Shown here piece after piece: positions 1 to 4,862 of a DNA stretch of 8,166 nt; position 1 is the first letter of the stretch, and each line of letters starts with the position of its first letter. Source of the DNA: Ruminococcaceae bacterium UBA1417. GTDB lineage: Bacteria; Bacillota; Clostridia; Oscillospirales; Acutalibacteraceae. The stretch covers positions 1 through 8,166 of the forward strand of contig DBPP01000011.1 in NCBI GenBank assembly GCA_002305575.1, written 5' to 3'. Below the pieces are notes generated by a model that did no database searches, was not told where the DNA came from, and saw nothing but the letters and a program-made list of their open reading frames with translations. A program made the translations under genes and the position numbers.

Positions 1-10
1 ACGGGAAGAT

Positions 11-51
11 ATGATATGAACAATGTGCGAAATGGTACGCCGTACTCCTAA
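11..51 (+). other. Putative right end of a neighbouring integrated element
   Basis: These bases resemble the right end of the island at 4515-4584. Both contain ATGATATGAA (11-20 and 4515-4524), a GAACA motif, an AATGG-type stretch (31-35 and 4563-4567), and then the exact 12-mer CCGTACTCCTAA. The spacing between ATGATATGAA and the 12-mer differs (19 bases here, 48 at the other end), so this is partial similarity and not a simple duplication. I infer that a second element, related at its end, lies to the left of the window. No part of any of its genes can be recognised here. Confidence 0.45.
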
Positions 52-55
52 CGGC
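39..55. other. attP-like recombination core (palindromic)
   Basis: This is a perfect inverted repeat, GCCGT at 39-43 and ACGGC at 51-55, around the 7-base spacer ACTCCTA. Tyrosine recombinases bind two inverted core sites around an overlap of about 7 bases, and integrases that target tRNA anticodon loops use the anticodon stem for this purpose. The 12-mer at 40-51 is identical to 4573-4584, where it runs into the tRNA-Arg(CCU) anticodon loop. Here neither side looks like tRNA: there is no acceptor or D-arm sequence to the left and no T-arm to the right. It therefore looks like an element-element junction and not an attL or attB. Confidence 0.5.
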
Positions 56-289
56 TTCGAACAATTTATGACCTATCTACATAAGGCTTTTTTGCTCTTT
101 TGTACATTTGAAGTGTTGTATCGTGTCATTTTATATCAAAATGTTTGCTTAATTGTTATGAAATTAATATAAAATATTTTGGATAGTTCCAAGCCTCATA
201 CACAATTTTCCGGATAAATCGTTCGAATTTATGATTTGCCAGCTTTCACAGCGGCAGCAGAAATATAATAGAAACTTATGAAGCAAACA
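56..289. other. AT-rich non-coding left end of the island
   Basis: No convincing gene is seen here. The stretch is clearly AT-rich compared with the genes around it. TTCGAA followed closely by ATTTATGA occurs twice (56-71, with two extra bases between, and 222-234). ATAAAT (214-219) and ATTTAT (227-232) form an inverted repeat. AT-rich DNA with short repeats beside a recombination core is where integrase arm sites and IHF-like bending sites usually lie, but that role is an inference. Confidence 0.4.
145..173 (+). promoter_or_regulatory. Weak candidate plus-strand promoter
   Basis: TTGCTT (145-150), a 17-base spacer and TATAAA (168-173) fit a sigma-A promoter reading rightwards. No plus-strand gene follows; a transcript would run through the 290-321 hairpin and then antisense to the ATPase gene. 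In AT-rich DNA such matches arise by chance, so this is only a possibility, for example for a small RNA ending near the hairpin. Confidence 0.2.
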
Positions 290-321
290 GGAGAGCGTGG
301 CGCTCATGCACCACGCTCTCC
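290..321 (-). terminator. Terminator-like hairpin after the AAA ATPase gene
   Basis: A perfect 11-bp stem (290-300 with 311-321) encloses a 10-base loop and begins 16 bases beyond the stop codon of the ATPase gene. On the minus strand it is followed by TGTTTGCTTC, which is only moderately T-rich, so intrinsic termination may be incomplete. Its position directly after the gene is the main argument. On the plus strand there is no T-run after it. Confidence 0.6.
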
Positions 322-337
322 ATCGTATACTCTGTCA

Positions 338-1786
338 TTATTCCATTCCACGGTAGCCGTGCTTTTCTGCATGACCAAGCAGATAAAGGAAGGCAAAGGC
401 TGGGATACGGATCAAATCTTTTCCGTTCTTCGTATTGTGGACGCCAAAGTCATCAGCGGTTTTGGTCACCACGATGGAGGCCGCAGCCTCTCCGCTCAAC
501 TCTACGATGGCGGAATCGTCCGGGATGGGGGCGCCCTCCCGATACTTCACCTCGATGAGAATGTTCTTGGAATTGGAGTATTCCACCACAACATCAATTT
601 CTTTTCCACGCTTGCCGCCGCGATAGTATCCCACCGATGTGGCCTGCTGATAATAAAATGCGGCTACATGTTTGTAAACGGCGGTTTCCACTACCTTCCC
701 CATCTCCACCGGGTCACTCAGCATGGAATCATCCATCAGAACTGCATTGCGGATCGCCGCGTCGGCAATATAGATCTTGGGGCTGGCTTTGAGGATCTTT
801 TTCCCCGCCATATTGACGGGCCAGCTCTGATAAATCAGGTTGGCGCTTTCCAAATAGTCAATATAGTTTTCGACGGTGGGCCTGGAAACACCATTCAGCT
901 CCTTCGCAATCGCCTCAATAGAAACGATTTCAGAAGAAACATTGCAGAGATAGAGGAAGATACGCTCCAACTCTGTGGCATTGCGGATCTTGTAAAGGGA
1001 AGGCAGATCCCGCTTGAGTACTTTGTCCACCACATCTTCCCGCATGACCTGCTGGGCCAGGATGTCGTTGTCTGCCAGGGCCAGTTCGGGGAAGCCACCC
1101 ACTTGCAGATAGCGGTTAAGGTGGTTCTGCACCTTGGAGAGCTGCAACATGATCTGGGTGCGCTCCTGCTGCGTCTTATATACCAGCGGCGTGATCTTCA
1201 AGTCATCCGGCAGGTCGGGGCGATCCACATTCAGCAGTTCACAGTACTCATAAAAAGACAGCGTAGGGACCTGGATTGCCGACCATCGTCCAGCGCCGCT
1301 CTCCTGGCTGCCTTTAATCAAAACCGGACTGGCCGAACCGGTGGCAACCATCTTGGTGTCCGGTTGCATATCATAGATCGTCTTTAGCCATTTGTCCCAG
1401 TCCTGCGCATACTGGATCTCGTCAAAGAAGTAGTAGACATCCTGCTCCGGGTAGATGTTTTCGTGATAGCACTCCAGAATCTCGTTCATGGCGCTCAGCT
1501 TCAGCATGGGATGATCCATGGAGATAAAGACGATCTTCTGGGGCGGAACACCGCTCTGGAGAAGGGCCTCGATCATCTGGTACTGTATGGTGGTCTTTCC
1601 CACTCGTCTTGTGCCGGTTAAAACCACTGTGCGCCGGATATCCGTCTGATTCAGACGTTTCATGGCCTCGTAAAAGGCGAACCGCTTATAAGTTTTGGAC
1701 AGTTTTGGGTTCACGACTCCTGTTTTCCACCAGGGGTTGTAGGAGACCAGCACTTTCAGCAGCCCTTCCTTGCTGATGATGGCCAT
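338..1786 (-). CDS. AAA ATPase with C-terminal DUF4143 domain
   Basis: A 482-aa cytoplasmic ATPase of the AAA_14-DUF4143 (COG1373-like) type, whose cellular role is not settled. Visible motifs are Walker A G58-TRRVGKTT-66, Walker B with hydrophobics then D122-E123, a sensor-like ATGS at 148-151, a GR at 166-167 before the family-typical TLSFYEYC, and GGFPE at 230-234. After about residue 258 comes the DUF4143 part: a winged-helix-like stretch (about 285-320) and a PD-(D/E)XK-like core with E367, EID at 396-398 and IEVK at 411-414. The residues expected of a nuclease core are present, but activity is unproven. I chose ATG 1786 over an upstream ATG at 1807 because AAAGGAGG lies seven bases before it; the upstream ATG would start inside the promoter region. 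The gene has its own promoter (1808-1836) and a hairpin after its end, so it can be expressed apart from its neighbours. It sits at the far end of the island as cargo. A defence or toxin-type role is possible but not shown. Confidence 0.88.
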   Translation of the reverse strand: MAIISKEGLLKVLVSYNPWWKTGVVNPKLSKTYKRFAFYEAMKRLNQTDIRRTVVLTGTRRVGKTTIQYQMIEALLQSGVPPQKIVFISMDHPMLKLSAMNEILECYHENIYPEQDVYYFFDEIQYAQDWDKWLKTIYDMQPDTKMVATGSASPVLIKGSQESGAGRWSAIQVPTLSFYEYCELLNVDRPDLPDDLKITPLVYKTQQERTQIMLQLSKVQNHLNRYLQVGGFPELALADNDILAQQVMREDVVDKVLKRDLPSLYKIRNATELERIFLYLCNVSSEIVSIEAIAKELNGVSRPTVENYIDYLESANLIYQSWPVNMAGKKILKASPKIYIADAAIRNAVLMDDSMLSDPVEMGKVVETAVYKHVAAFYYQQATSVGYYRGGKRGKEIDVVVEYSNSKNILIEVKYREGAPIPDDSAIVELSGEAAASIVVTKTADDFGVHNTKNGKDLIRIPAFAFLYLLGHAEKHGYRGME

Positions 1787-1807
1787 GCAACCACCTCCTT
1801 TAACCAT

Positions 1808-1836
1808 ATAGTAGCGCTAATCTTCATTTTTGTCAA
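1808..1836 (-). promoter_or_regulatory. Sigma-A promoter of the AAA ATPase gene
   Basis: On the minus strand, TTGACA (1831-1836, perfect -35), a 17-base spacer and TACTAT (1808-1813, one mismatch from consensus) lie just upstream of the AAAGGAGG ribosome-binding site. Transcription would begin around 1800, leaving a leader of only about 15 to 20 bases. This is the strongest promoter in the window. The direct repeats at 1834-1852 overlap the -35, suggesting regulation. Confidence 0.8.
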
Positions 1837-1852
1837 CTGTTATTACAACTGT
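1834..1852. repeat. Direct repeat CAACTGT x2 over the -35 box
   Basis: CAACTGT occurs at 1834-1840 and again at 1846-1852 with a 12-base period. The first copy shares three bases (1834-1836) with the -35 hexamer of the ATPase promoter. A protein bound here would compete with RNA polymerase, so an operator is a reasonable guess. The binder is unknown; the two small DNA-binding proteins of the island are candidates. Confidence 0.4.
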
Positions 1853-1859
1853 ACTTATA

Positions 1860-1887
1860 ATAATTGCTCACTAATATTGATAATTGC
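1860..1887. repeat. Direct repeat ATAATTGC x2, 20-base period
   Basis: ATAATTGC at 1860-1867 is repeated exactly at 1880-1887, upstream of the ATPase promoter. The 20-base period is close to two turns of the helix, placing both copies on the same face of the DNA. The surrounding sequence is AT-rich, so chance cannot be excluded. Confidence 0.35.
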
Positions 1888-1929
1888 ACTACTATTCTAT
1901 CCAAATCTGGAGGCGAGCATACCTCCGCT

Positions 1930-3549
1930 TTACCACCGGTATCCCTTGTGCTGAGGACCTTTGCTCTCTTGACTCTTTTCGTGCTCTCGCCTGCCAAGAA
2001 GTTCGTCTTCTTTTGCGACTGTGGGGTCATACCAATCCGCTTTTGACCGTGCCCAGGACGCCCATGCAGAAAGATCCTGATCCGAATGGGCTTTTTCCAT
2101 AGCAGAAACATAAGCACGGATTCTGCACGCGATCTCATAATCTGCCGCACAATTGACAAGTGCAAGGGTTCGATCCACTTCGGCATTATACCGTTGACGT
2201 TGCTCCTCTCGCCTTCGTTCCTGTTCCCGGCGCTGCCGCTCTGCTTCCTCCCGGGCCAAGCGTGCCTGCTTCACCTGCTCCGCCTCACCATAGATGGAGA
2301 GCATCATATCACCCAAACGGTCTTCCAGGATGTAGGATCGGCAATCCCGAAATGTTTTTGCTCCGTTGATACATAGGCTCAAGCGACCATTGTAAATGGA
2401 ATCATATTTGCGAATCTGCGGCTTTGTTGCCCACGAGTGCTTTTTACGCGCTTCCTCGTATTCCAATAACTTGAGATTTTCTTCTCTGGTTGGGGTGTGT
2501 AGGATCTGGTCAGTCGCCTCAGAAAATGTGAGTGTAACTATGTCCTGGCCTCTTGCAAAGCGAAGATCCTCTGTCAAACGCCATCCCAGTGGTATCATCG
2601 CTCTGGCCAGTGCATCGATCAACCGGAAGATCCGCGGCTGCTGCTCTTCTGAAACACCCTGGGCAAATGCAGGCGGAGTTTCCCGTCTCCCGCGGTTCCA
2701 GTTTGGGCCCAATTCCCGCTCCAGCTGGCGCTTCCTCTTGTTCCATTCTGCAATTCGTTTCCGGTGTGCCACAATCTCCGGCCGTATACGGGCGTGCTCC
2801 TGGGGCAATAGGATCTGTGCTGCCACATTCAGCACCACTTGTCGTTCTTCCTCGGGCAAAAACGCCAGAGGTGCCGCGTTCTCGTTTTGAGATTCCGCAT
2901 GACAGATCCCAGTCTGTATTCCCAGTCTTGTCTGTTCTTTTCCGGGCGGGAGGGGCAATTTCTCGACAGGTTTTCCAGCCCGCAATTTTGCCCAATACCC
3001 CTGCGGCGGCGTGGGAATGTCCAGCGACTTACAGACCTTATGGATGGCAACATCGGAAACTTTATATCGTTTCGCCACCTCTGTTACCGGCATGGACCAG
3101 ACTTCCTGATACAGAGTTTCCCGATGATACACATTATAGGTTTGTCCAAACTTTTCAATTGTCTCCGGTGGATTGATAGTCGGTTGAGCGACCTCTGCCT
3201 CAGGAGGCTTTTGCGGAGGTGTCTCTACCGGAGGAGGCGTAGGGGACGCCCCAGAGGCAATTTCCTCCTGAATCTTACGTTTCTCTGTATCTGTGGTACC
3301 GGGCAAAGTTTCTTGTATCAGCTCAACGACTGCATCCCCATCACCGGAAAGGGGTGTCTGCTCCACAGATTTTCCGTAGTTGAGTTTGGTCCAGTATCCA
3401 GAGGGCGGAACAGGGATCCGGGCCGCCTTGATCTTTGCCAGACATCTGGCGTATGGGATCCCATATTTTTTGGATACACCTGCCACGGATATGCTCCAGA
3501 TCTCTTCGTAAAGTTCCTTTCGTGTCAAACGAATCTTCGTGGGCGGCAT
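1930..3549 (-). CDS. Duplicated GYW-domain protein of unknown function
   Basis: A 539-aa protein with no function I can name. Two related units of about 60 residues lie at 8-67 and 143-200. They share the pattern LYxEhWS, a helix-turn-helix-like stretch with a KxY (SKKYGI and AKRYKV), then IP-x-PP-x-GYW-x-KL, GK-x-VE and PL. They are separated by an acidic and proline-rich linker (about 83-130). The same unit occurs in uncharacterised proteins I remember from many bacteria, usually once near the N-terminus. The C-terminal third contains a long charged helix rich in R, E and Q (about 420-462) that looks like a coiled coil. DNA binding by the N-terminal units is a guess from the HTH-like look. 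The start ATG 3549 has AAGGAGG at 3561-3567; a GTG at 3561 overlaps that site and is unlikely. The reading frame stays open for at least 30 codons further upstream with protein-like composition but without ATG, GTG or TTG, so the true start is less certain than usual. It probably shares a transcript with the 111-aa gene upstream. Confidence 0.75.
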   Translation of the reverse strand: MPPTKIRLTRKELYEEIWSISVAGVSKKYGIPYARCLAKIKAARIPVPPSGYWTKLNYGKSVEQTPLSGDGDAVVELIQETLPGTTDTEKRKIQEEIASGASPTPPPVETPPQKPPEAEVAQPTINPPETIEKFGQTYNVYHRETLYQEVWSMPVTEVAKRYKVSDVAIHKVCKSLDIPTPPQGYWAKLRAGKPVEKLPLPPGKEQTRLGIQTGICHAESQNENAAPLAFLPEEERQVVLNVAAQILLPQEHARIRPEIVAHRKRIAEWNKRKRQLERELGPNWNRGRRETPPAFAQGVSEEQQPRIFRLIDALARAMIPLGWRLTEDLRFARGQDIVTLTFSEATDQILHTPTREENLKLLEYEEARKKHSWATKPQIRKYDSIYNGRLSLCINGAKTFRDCRSYILEDRLGDMMLSIYGEAEQVKQARLAREEAERQRREQERRREEQRQRYNAEVDRTLALVNCAADYEIACRIRAYVSAMEKAHSDQDLSAWASWARSKADWYDPTVAKEDELLGRREHEKSQESKGPQHKGYRW

Positions 3550-3653
3550 CGCTGTTCTCACCTCCTTGTCCGGAACCGCTGCCTTTTCCTCCTTAGCCTG
3601 AAGAGACTGCGATTTTGGTGATTCAGTATTTGCAAGGATCGCTAAAAACTGTT

Positions 3654-3989
3654 TTATCCCTCCAATTCCTCGTTTTCTTTTAATAGAAAAACCAGGTCGC
3701 GTTTCATCTCTTCAAATTGACTGATGATGGTGTTCAGGTTCTTCTCAATATTCTGGACCTGTATCTCATTGATTTTGCCGTGGTTATAGGCAATCAACCG
3801 TTCCGGAATGATGTTGTAGCTCCAACTTTCGCTGTATCGGTCCTCTTTTTTGATGGCGAATCCGATTGGAAGCACATTGTTTCTCATGCCCAAAGTCACC
3901 ATCATGGGAGAGATGCCCAGGTAGTCTGCGGCAATTTTGGCTGTGATTTTTGGCATTGCCCGGATCTCATCGTCCGTATACTTTCCCAT
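3654..3989 (-). CDS. Small putative DNA-binding protein with coiled-coil tail
   Basis: A 111-aa protein. The N-terminal half contains TAKIAADYLGISPMMV, which fits a helix-turn-helix of the excisionase / MerR type: AADYLGIS matches the usual 'A-x-x-LGIS' turn. The C-terminal half (about 75-110: VQNIEKNLNTIISQFEEM and onward) is amphipathic and charged, probably a coiled coil for dimerisation. It would act as a small regulator or recombination accessory factor. I chose ATG 3989 because AGGAGG lies eight bases upstream; an in-frame GTG at 3998 falls inside that site. A TATAAT lies at 4037-4042. The next gene (the 539-aa protein) starts 104 bases downstream with no terminator between, so the two are probably co-transcribed. 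Specific function unknown. Confidence 0.7.
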   Translation of the reverse strand: MGKYTDDEIRAMPKITAKIAADYLGISPMMVTLGMRNNVLPIGFAIKKEDRYSESWSYNIIPERLIAYNHGKINEIQVQNIEKNLNTIISQFEEMKRDLVFLLKENEELEG

Positions 3990-4036
3990 ACACTTCACCT
4001 CCTCTCTCTTGGAAAATACCAGTTTAATTAATATTC

Positions 4037-4042
4037 ATTATA
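4037..4042 (-). promoter_or_regulatory. Candidate -10 box for the 111-aa gene
   Basis: A perfect TATAAT reads leftwards here, 47 bases before the start codon at 3989. No good -35 hexamer lies 16 to 18 bases upstream, so the promoter is weak or activator-dependent. CCTCTCTC (minus strand, 4048-4055) just upstream of the -10 can pair with GAGAGAGG (4001-4008), which runs into the ribosome-binding site. This pairing is possible only in transcripts reading through from the excisionase gene. Confidence 0.4.
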
Positions 4043-4101
4043 TCATGGAGAGAGGCTAAATGCTGGAAAGATTCATTCCTTTTTTAATGCAAAGAATTTG
4101 G

Positions 4102-4158
4102 TTGTAATGCAGAGGAGCGCACCATGGTAAAACCATGATACGCTTCTCTGTATTACAA
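4102..4158. repeat. Long near-perfect hairpin overlapping the xis-like stop
   Basis: Arms 4102-4119 and 4141-4158 pair over 18 positions, 16 Watson-Crick and two G-T. Inside lies a second stem, CATGGT (4123-4128) with ACCATG (4132-4137), around a three-base AAA loop. The two G-T positions remain paired as G-U only in a plus-strand RNA; in minus-strand RNA they become C-A mismatches. The right arm covers the stop codon of the excisionase-type gene. Neither side is followed by a T-run, so it is not a standard terminator. Possible roles are an mRNA 3' end stabiliser, a protein-binding cruciform, or the remnant of a small inverted-repeat element. Confidence 0.65.
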
Positions 4159-4350
4159 TTCCAATTGATCCAGCCACTCGTCAAAGGATTTTCTGGAGAT
4201 CCGGATGGCTGTGCCGATGCGTACGCTTTTGAAGTACCCTTTCTTGTCCAGGGTATAGGCGGATGACCGTCCTATATGAAGGATGGCCGCGATCTCTTCC
4301 ACCGTATAGGCGCGGGTCTGGGGCTGCAATTCTTTCTCTTTCTGTTCCAT
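4153..4350 (-). CDS. Excisionase-type helix-turn-helix protein
   Basis: A 65-aa protein of the excisionase-family (HTH_17, MerR-like winged helix) type. Residues 15-30 read YTVEEIAAILHIGRSS, the classic opening of this fold. KKGYFKSVRIGTAIRIS (36-52) matches the wing and its basic strand, and SFDEWLDQLEL closes the domain. It is a single DNA-binding domain, normal length for the family. Such proteins bend DNA at attachment sites to drive excision, or act as small transcription factors; the sequence alone does not tell these apart. Its place as the gene nearest the tRNA-borne attachment site, with tandem repeats at 4420-4441 upstream, favours a recombination role. The start ATG 4350 follows AGGAGG at a seven-base spacing. 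No integrase follows it, which is unusual for a xis gene. Confidence 0.8.
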   Translation of the reverse strand: MEQKEKELQPQTRAYTVEEIAAILHIGRSSAYTLDKKGYFKSVRIGTAIRISRKSFDEWLDQLEL

Positions 4351-4419
4351 GATTTTTCCTCCTAAATATGTCGCCGAATGGGCCGTTTTGATGCTGTCCA
4401 GCAGAGCGGCAAATCATCT

Positions 4420-4441
4420 TTCCTGCTAATTTCTTGCTAAT
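4420..4441. repeat. Tandem 11-bp repeats upstream of the xis-like gene
   Basis: TTCCTGCTAAT (4420-4430) is followed directly by TTCTTGCTAAT (4431-4441), 10 of 11 bases identical. The period of 11 puts both on one face of the helix. They lie between the excisionase-type gene and the tRNA junction, about 130 bases inside the island, which is where arm-type integrase sites or Xis sites are expected. They are also downstream of the candidate -10 at 4473-4478, so an autoregulatory operator is equally possible. Confidence 0.5.
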
Positions 4442-4472
4442 ACGATTTTTAAAAAGAAGTTAAAAGCAGGGG

Positions 4473-4478
4473 ATTATA
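4473..4478 (-). promoter_or_regulatory. Candidate -10 box for the xis-like gene
   Basis: A perfect TATAAT on the minus strand lies about 120 bases upstream of the ATG at 4350. The hexamer 17 bases further upstream (TACACC) is a poor -35. If used, the leader would contain the tandem 11-bp repeats. The rest of the 4351-4572 region holds no open frame I can support. Confidence 0.35.
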
Positions 4479-4572
4479 GGGACAATTTGCGATTAGGTGT
4501 ATCCGCCGTACAGCATGATATGAAACGAGAAGAAACTGTAGAGGAAGTAGAGAAGAACACAGAATGGGAACA

Positions 4573-4584
4573 CCGTACTCCTAA
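4573..4584. other. attR core: island end joined to tRNA-Arg anticodon loop
   Basis: CCGTACTCCTAA is identical to 40-51. The last seven bases, CTCCTAA (4578-4584), are the canonical anticodon loop of tRNA-Arg(CCU), and the following GGGTT is its 3' anticodon stem strand. The CCGTA to the left does not pair with GGGTT, so the left side is element sequence. The crossover therefore lies within CTCCTAA, matching the anticodon-loop class of tRNA integration sites. Confidence 0.65.
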
Positions 4585-4621
4585 GGGTTAGTTGTGAGTT
4601 CGATTCTCGCCGGGGGTGCCA
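4578..4621 (+). pseudogene. 3' half of tRNA-Arg(CCU), split at the anticodon loop
   Basis: The order is anticodon loop CTCCTAA (anticodon CCT at 4580-4582), stem strand GGGTT (4585-4589), variable region AGTT (4590-4593), T stem GTGAG / CTCGC (4594-4598, 4606-4610) around the T loop TTCGATT (4599-4605), acceptor strand CGGGGGT (4611-4617), discriminator G (4618) and encoded CCA (4619-4621). Segment lengths match E. coli argW tRNA-Arg(CCU) as I remember it (GGGCT, AATT, TTCGATT). The partner strands are missing: no ACCCCCG or GCCCCCG acceptor strand, D arm or AACCC stem strand lies upstream. The island's other end, as visible at 52 onward, does not carry a copy of this 3' half, so the gene may be truly broken. 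Its terminator is kept. Confidence 0.8.
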
Positions 4622-4622
4622 A

Positions 4623-4663
4623 AAAACGCCGCAAGCCAGAAAGAAAATGGTTTGCGGCGTTTT
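4623..4663 (+). terminator. Intrinsic terminator of the tRNA gene
   Basis: A 15-bp stem (4623-4637 with 4649-4663), including a GC-rich core and one G-U, encloses an 11-base loop. The right arm ends in a T run. It begins one base after the tRNA CCA and reads in the tRNA direction. Its presence supports this being the genuine 3' end of a former tRNA gene. Confidence 0.88.
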
Positions 4664-4664
4664 C

Positions 4665-4862
4665 TTGATACGGGCACCTTTTCTACATGGGGGGAGACGT
4701 CCGTTGTTAACGCACGGTTTATTGAAATGGTCGAGGGCTTCAATTTATAACCGGTTCCTCTAGTACAGACCGATGGAAAAACCATTTTGGGACAAATGGC
4801 CGCTAAAAGGCCTTAAATAGACGGCTGCTCCGTCTCTCACCGAACGGTTCCCGCGGCAATCC
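4665..4862. other. Non-coding spacer between tRNA and transporter operon
   Basis: No gene is supported here. The space separates a plus-strand tRNA remnant from a minus-strand operon, so it holds two converging 3' ends. Short palindromes occur (AACCGGTT at 4749-4756, AAGGCCTT at 4807-4814) but form no recognisable element. Confidence 0.5.
4819..4835 (-). terminator. Weak terminator candidate for the ABC operon
   Basis: AGACGG (4819-4824) pairs with CCGTCT (4830-4835) around a five-base loop, 28 bases past the stop of the last operon gene. On the minus strand it is followed by ATTTAAGGCCTTTT, which has only short T runs. The position is right but the hairpin is small. Confidence 0.35.

Larger units (their letters stand above)
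52..4584. mobile_element. Putative integrase-less island in tRNA-Arg(CCU)
   Basis: A stretch of about 4.5 kb is bounded by the direct repeat CCGTACTCCTAA (40-51 and 4573-4584). The right copy abuts the 3' half of a tRNA-Arg(CCU) gene. All four genes inside are on the minus strand: an excisionase-type protein nearest the tRNA, a small putative DNA-binding protein, a duplicated-domain protein and an AAA ATPase-DUF4143 protein. An excisionase close to an attachment site is typical of integrative elements. No integrase, relaxase, replication protein or capsid gene is present, so it is either mobilised in trans, a deletion remnant, or one part of a composite element extending leftwards. A chance 12-mer repeat is possible in a window this size; the tRNA position, the palindromic left copy and the flanking similarity are what support the call. 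Confidence 0.5.

Noticed and set aside
278..1387. Long plus-strand open frame (369 codons)
   Set aside because: It lies opposite the AAA ATPase gene, has no family resemblance and a His-rich composition typical of an antisense shadow. The minus-strand frame has Walker motifs, a promoter and a ribosome-binding site.
1909..1926. GGAGG...CCTCC hairpin after the 539-aa gene as a terminator
   Set aside because: Only five base pairs with an eight-base loop and no T-run on the minus strand.
1833..2186. Minus-strand 117-codon frame
   Set aside because: It overlaps the 3' end of the 539-aa gene in another frame, has no ribosome-binding site of note and shows no domain.
2519..3176. Overlapping frames on both strands opposite or within the 539-aa gene
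   Set aside because: All are shadows of the 539-aa coding region, Arg/Ser/Pro-rich and without recognisable motifs.
52..4584. Phage or conjugative element encoded fully in the window
   Set aside because: No integrase, relaxase, coupling protein, terminase or capsid gene is present. Only the excisionase-type gene and att-like ends point to mobility.
4540..4621. A complete tRNA-Arg at this site
   Set aside because: The bases left of 4578 contain no acceptor strand for CGGGGGT, no D arm, and CCGTA does not pair with GGGTT.
4588..4785. Minus-strand 65-codon frame ending in GTPGENRTHN
   Set aside because: That ending is the well-known artefact of translating a tRNA gene backwards. It covers the tRNA half and its terminator and has no ribosome-binding site.
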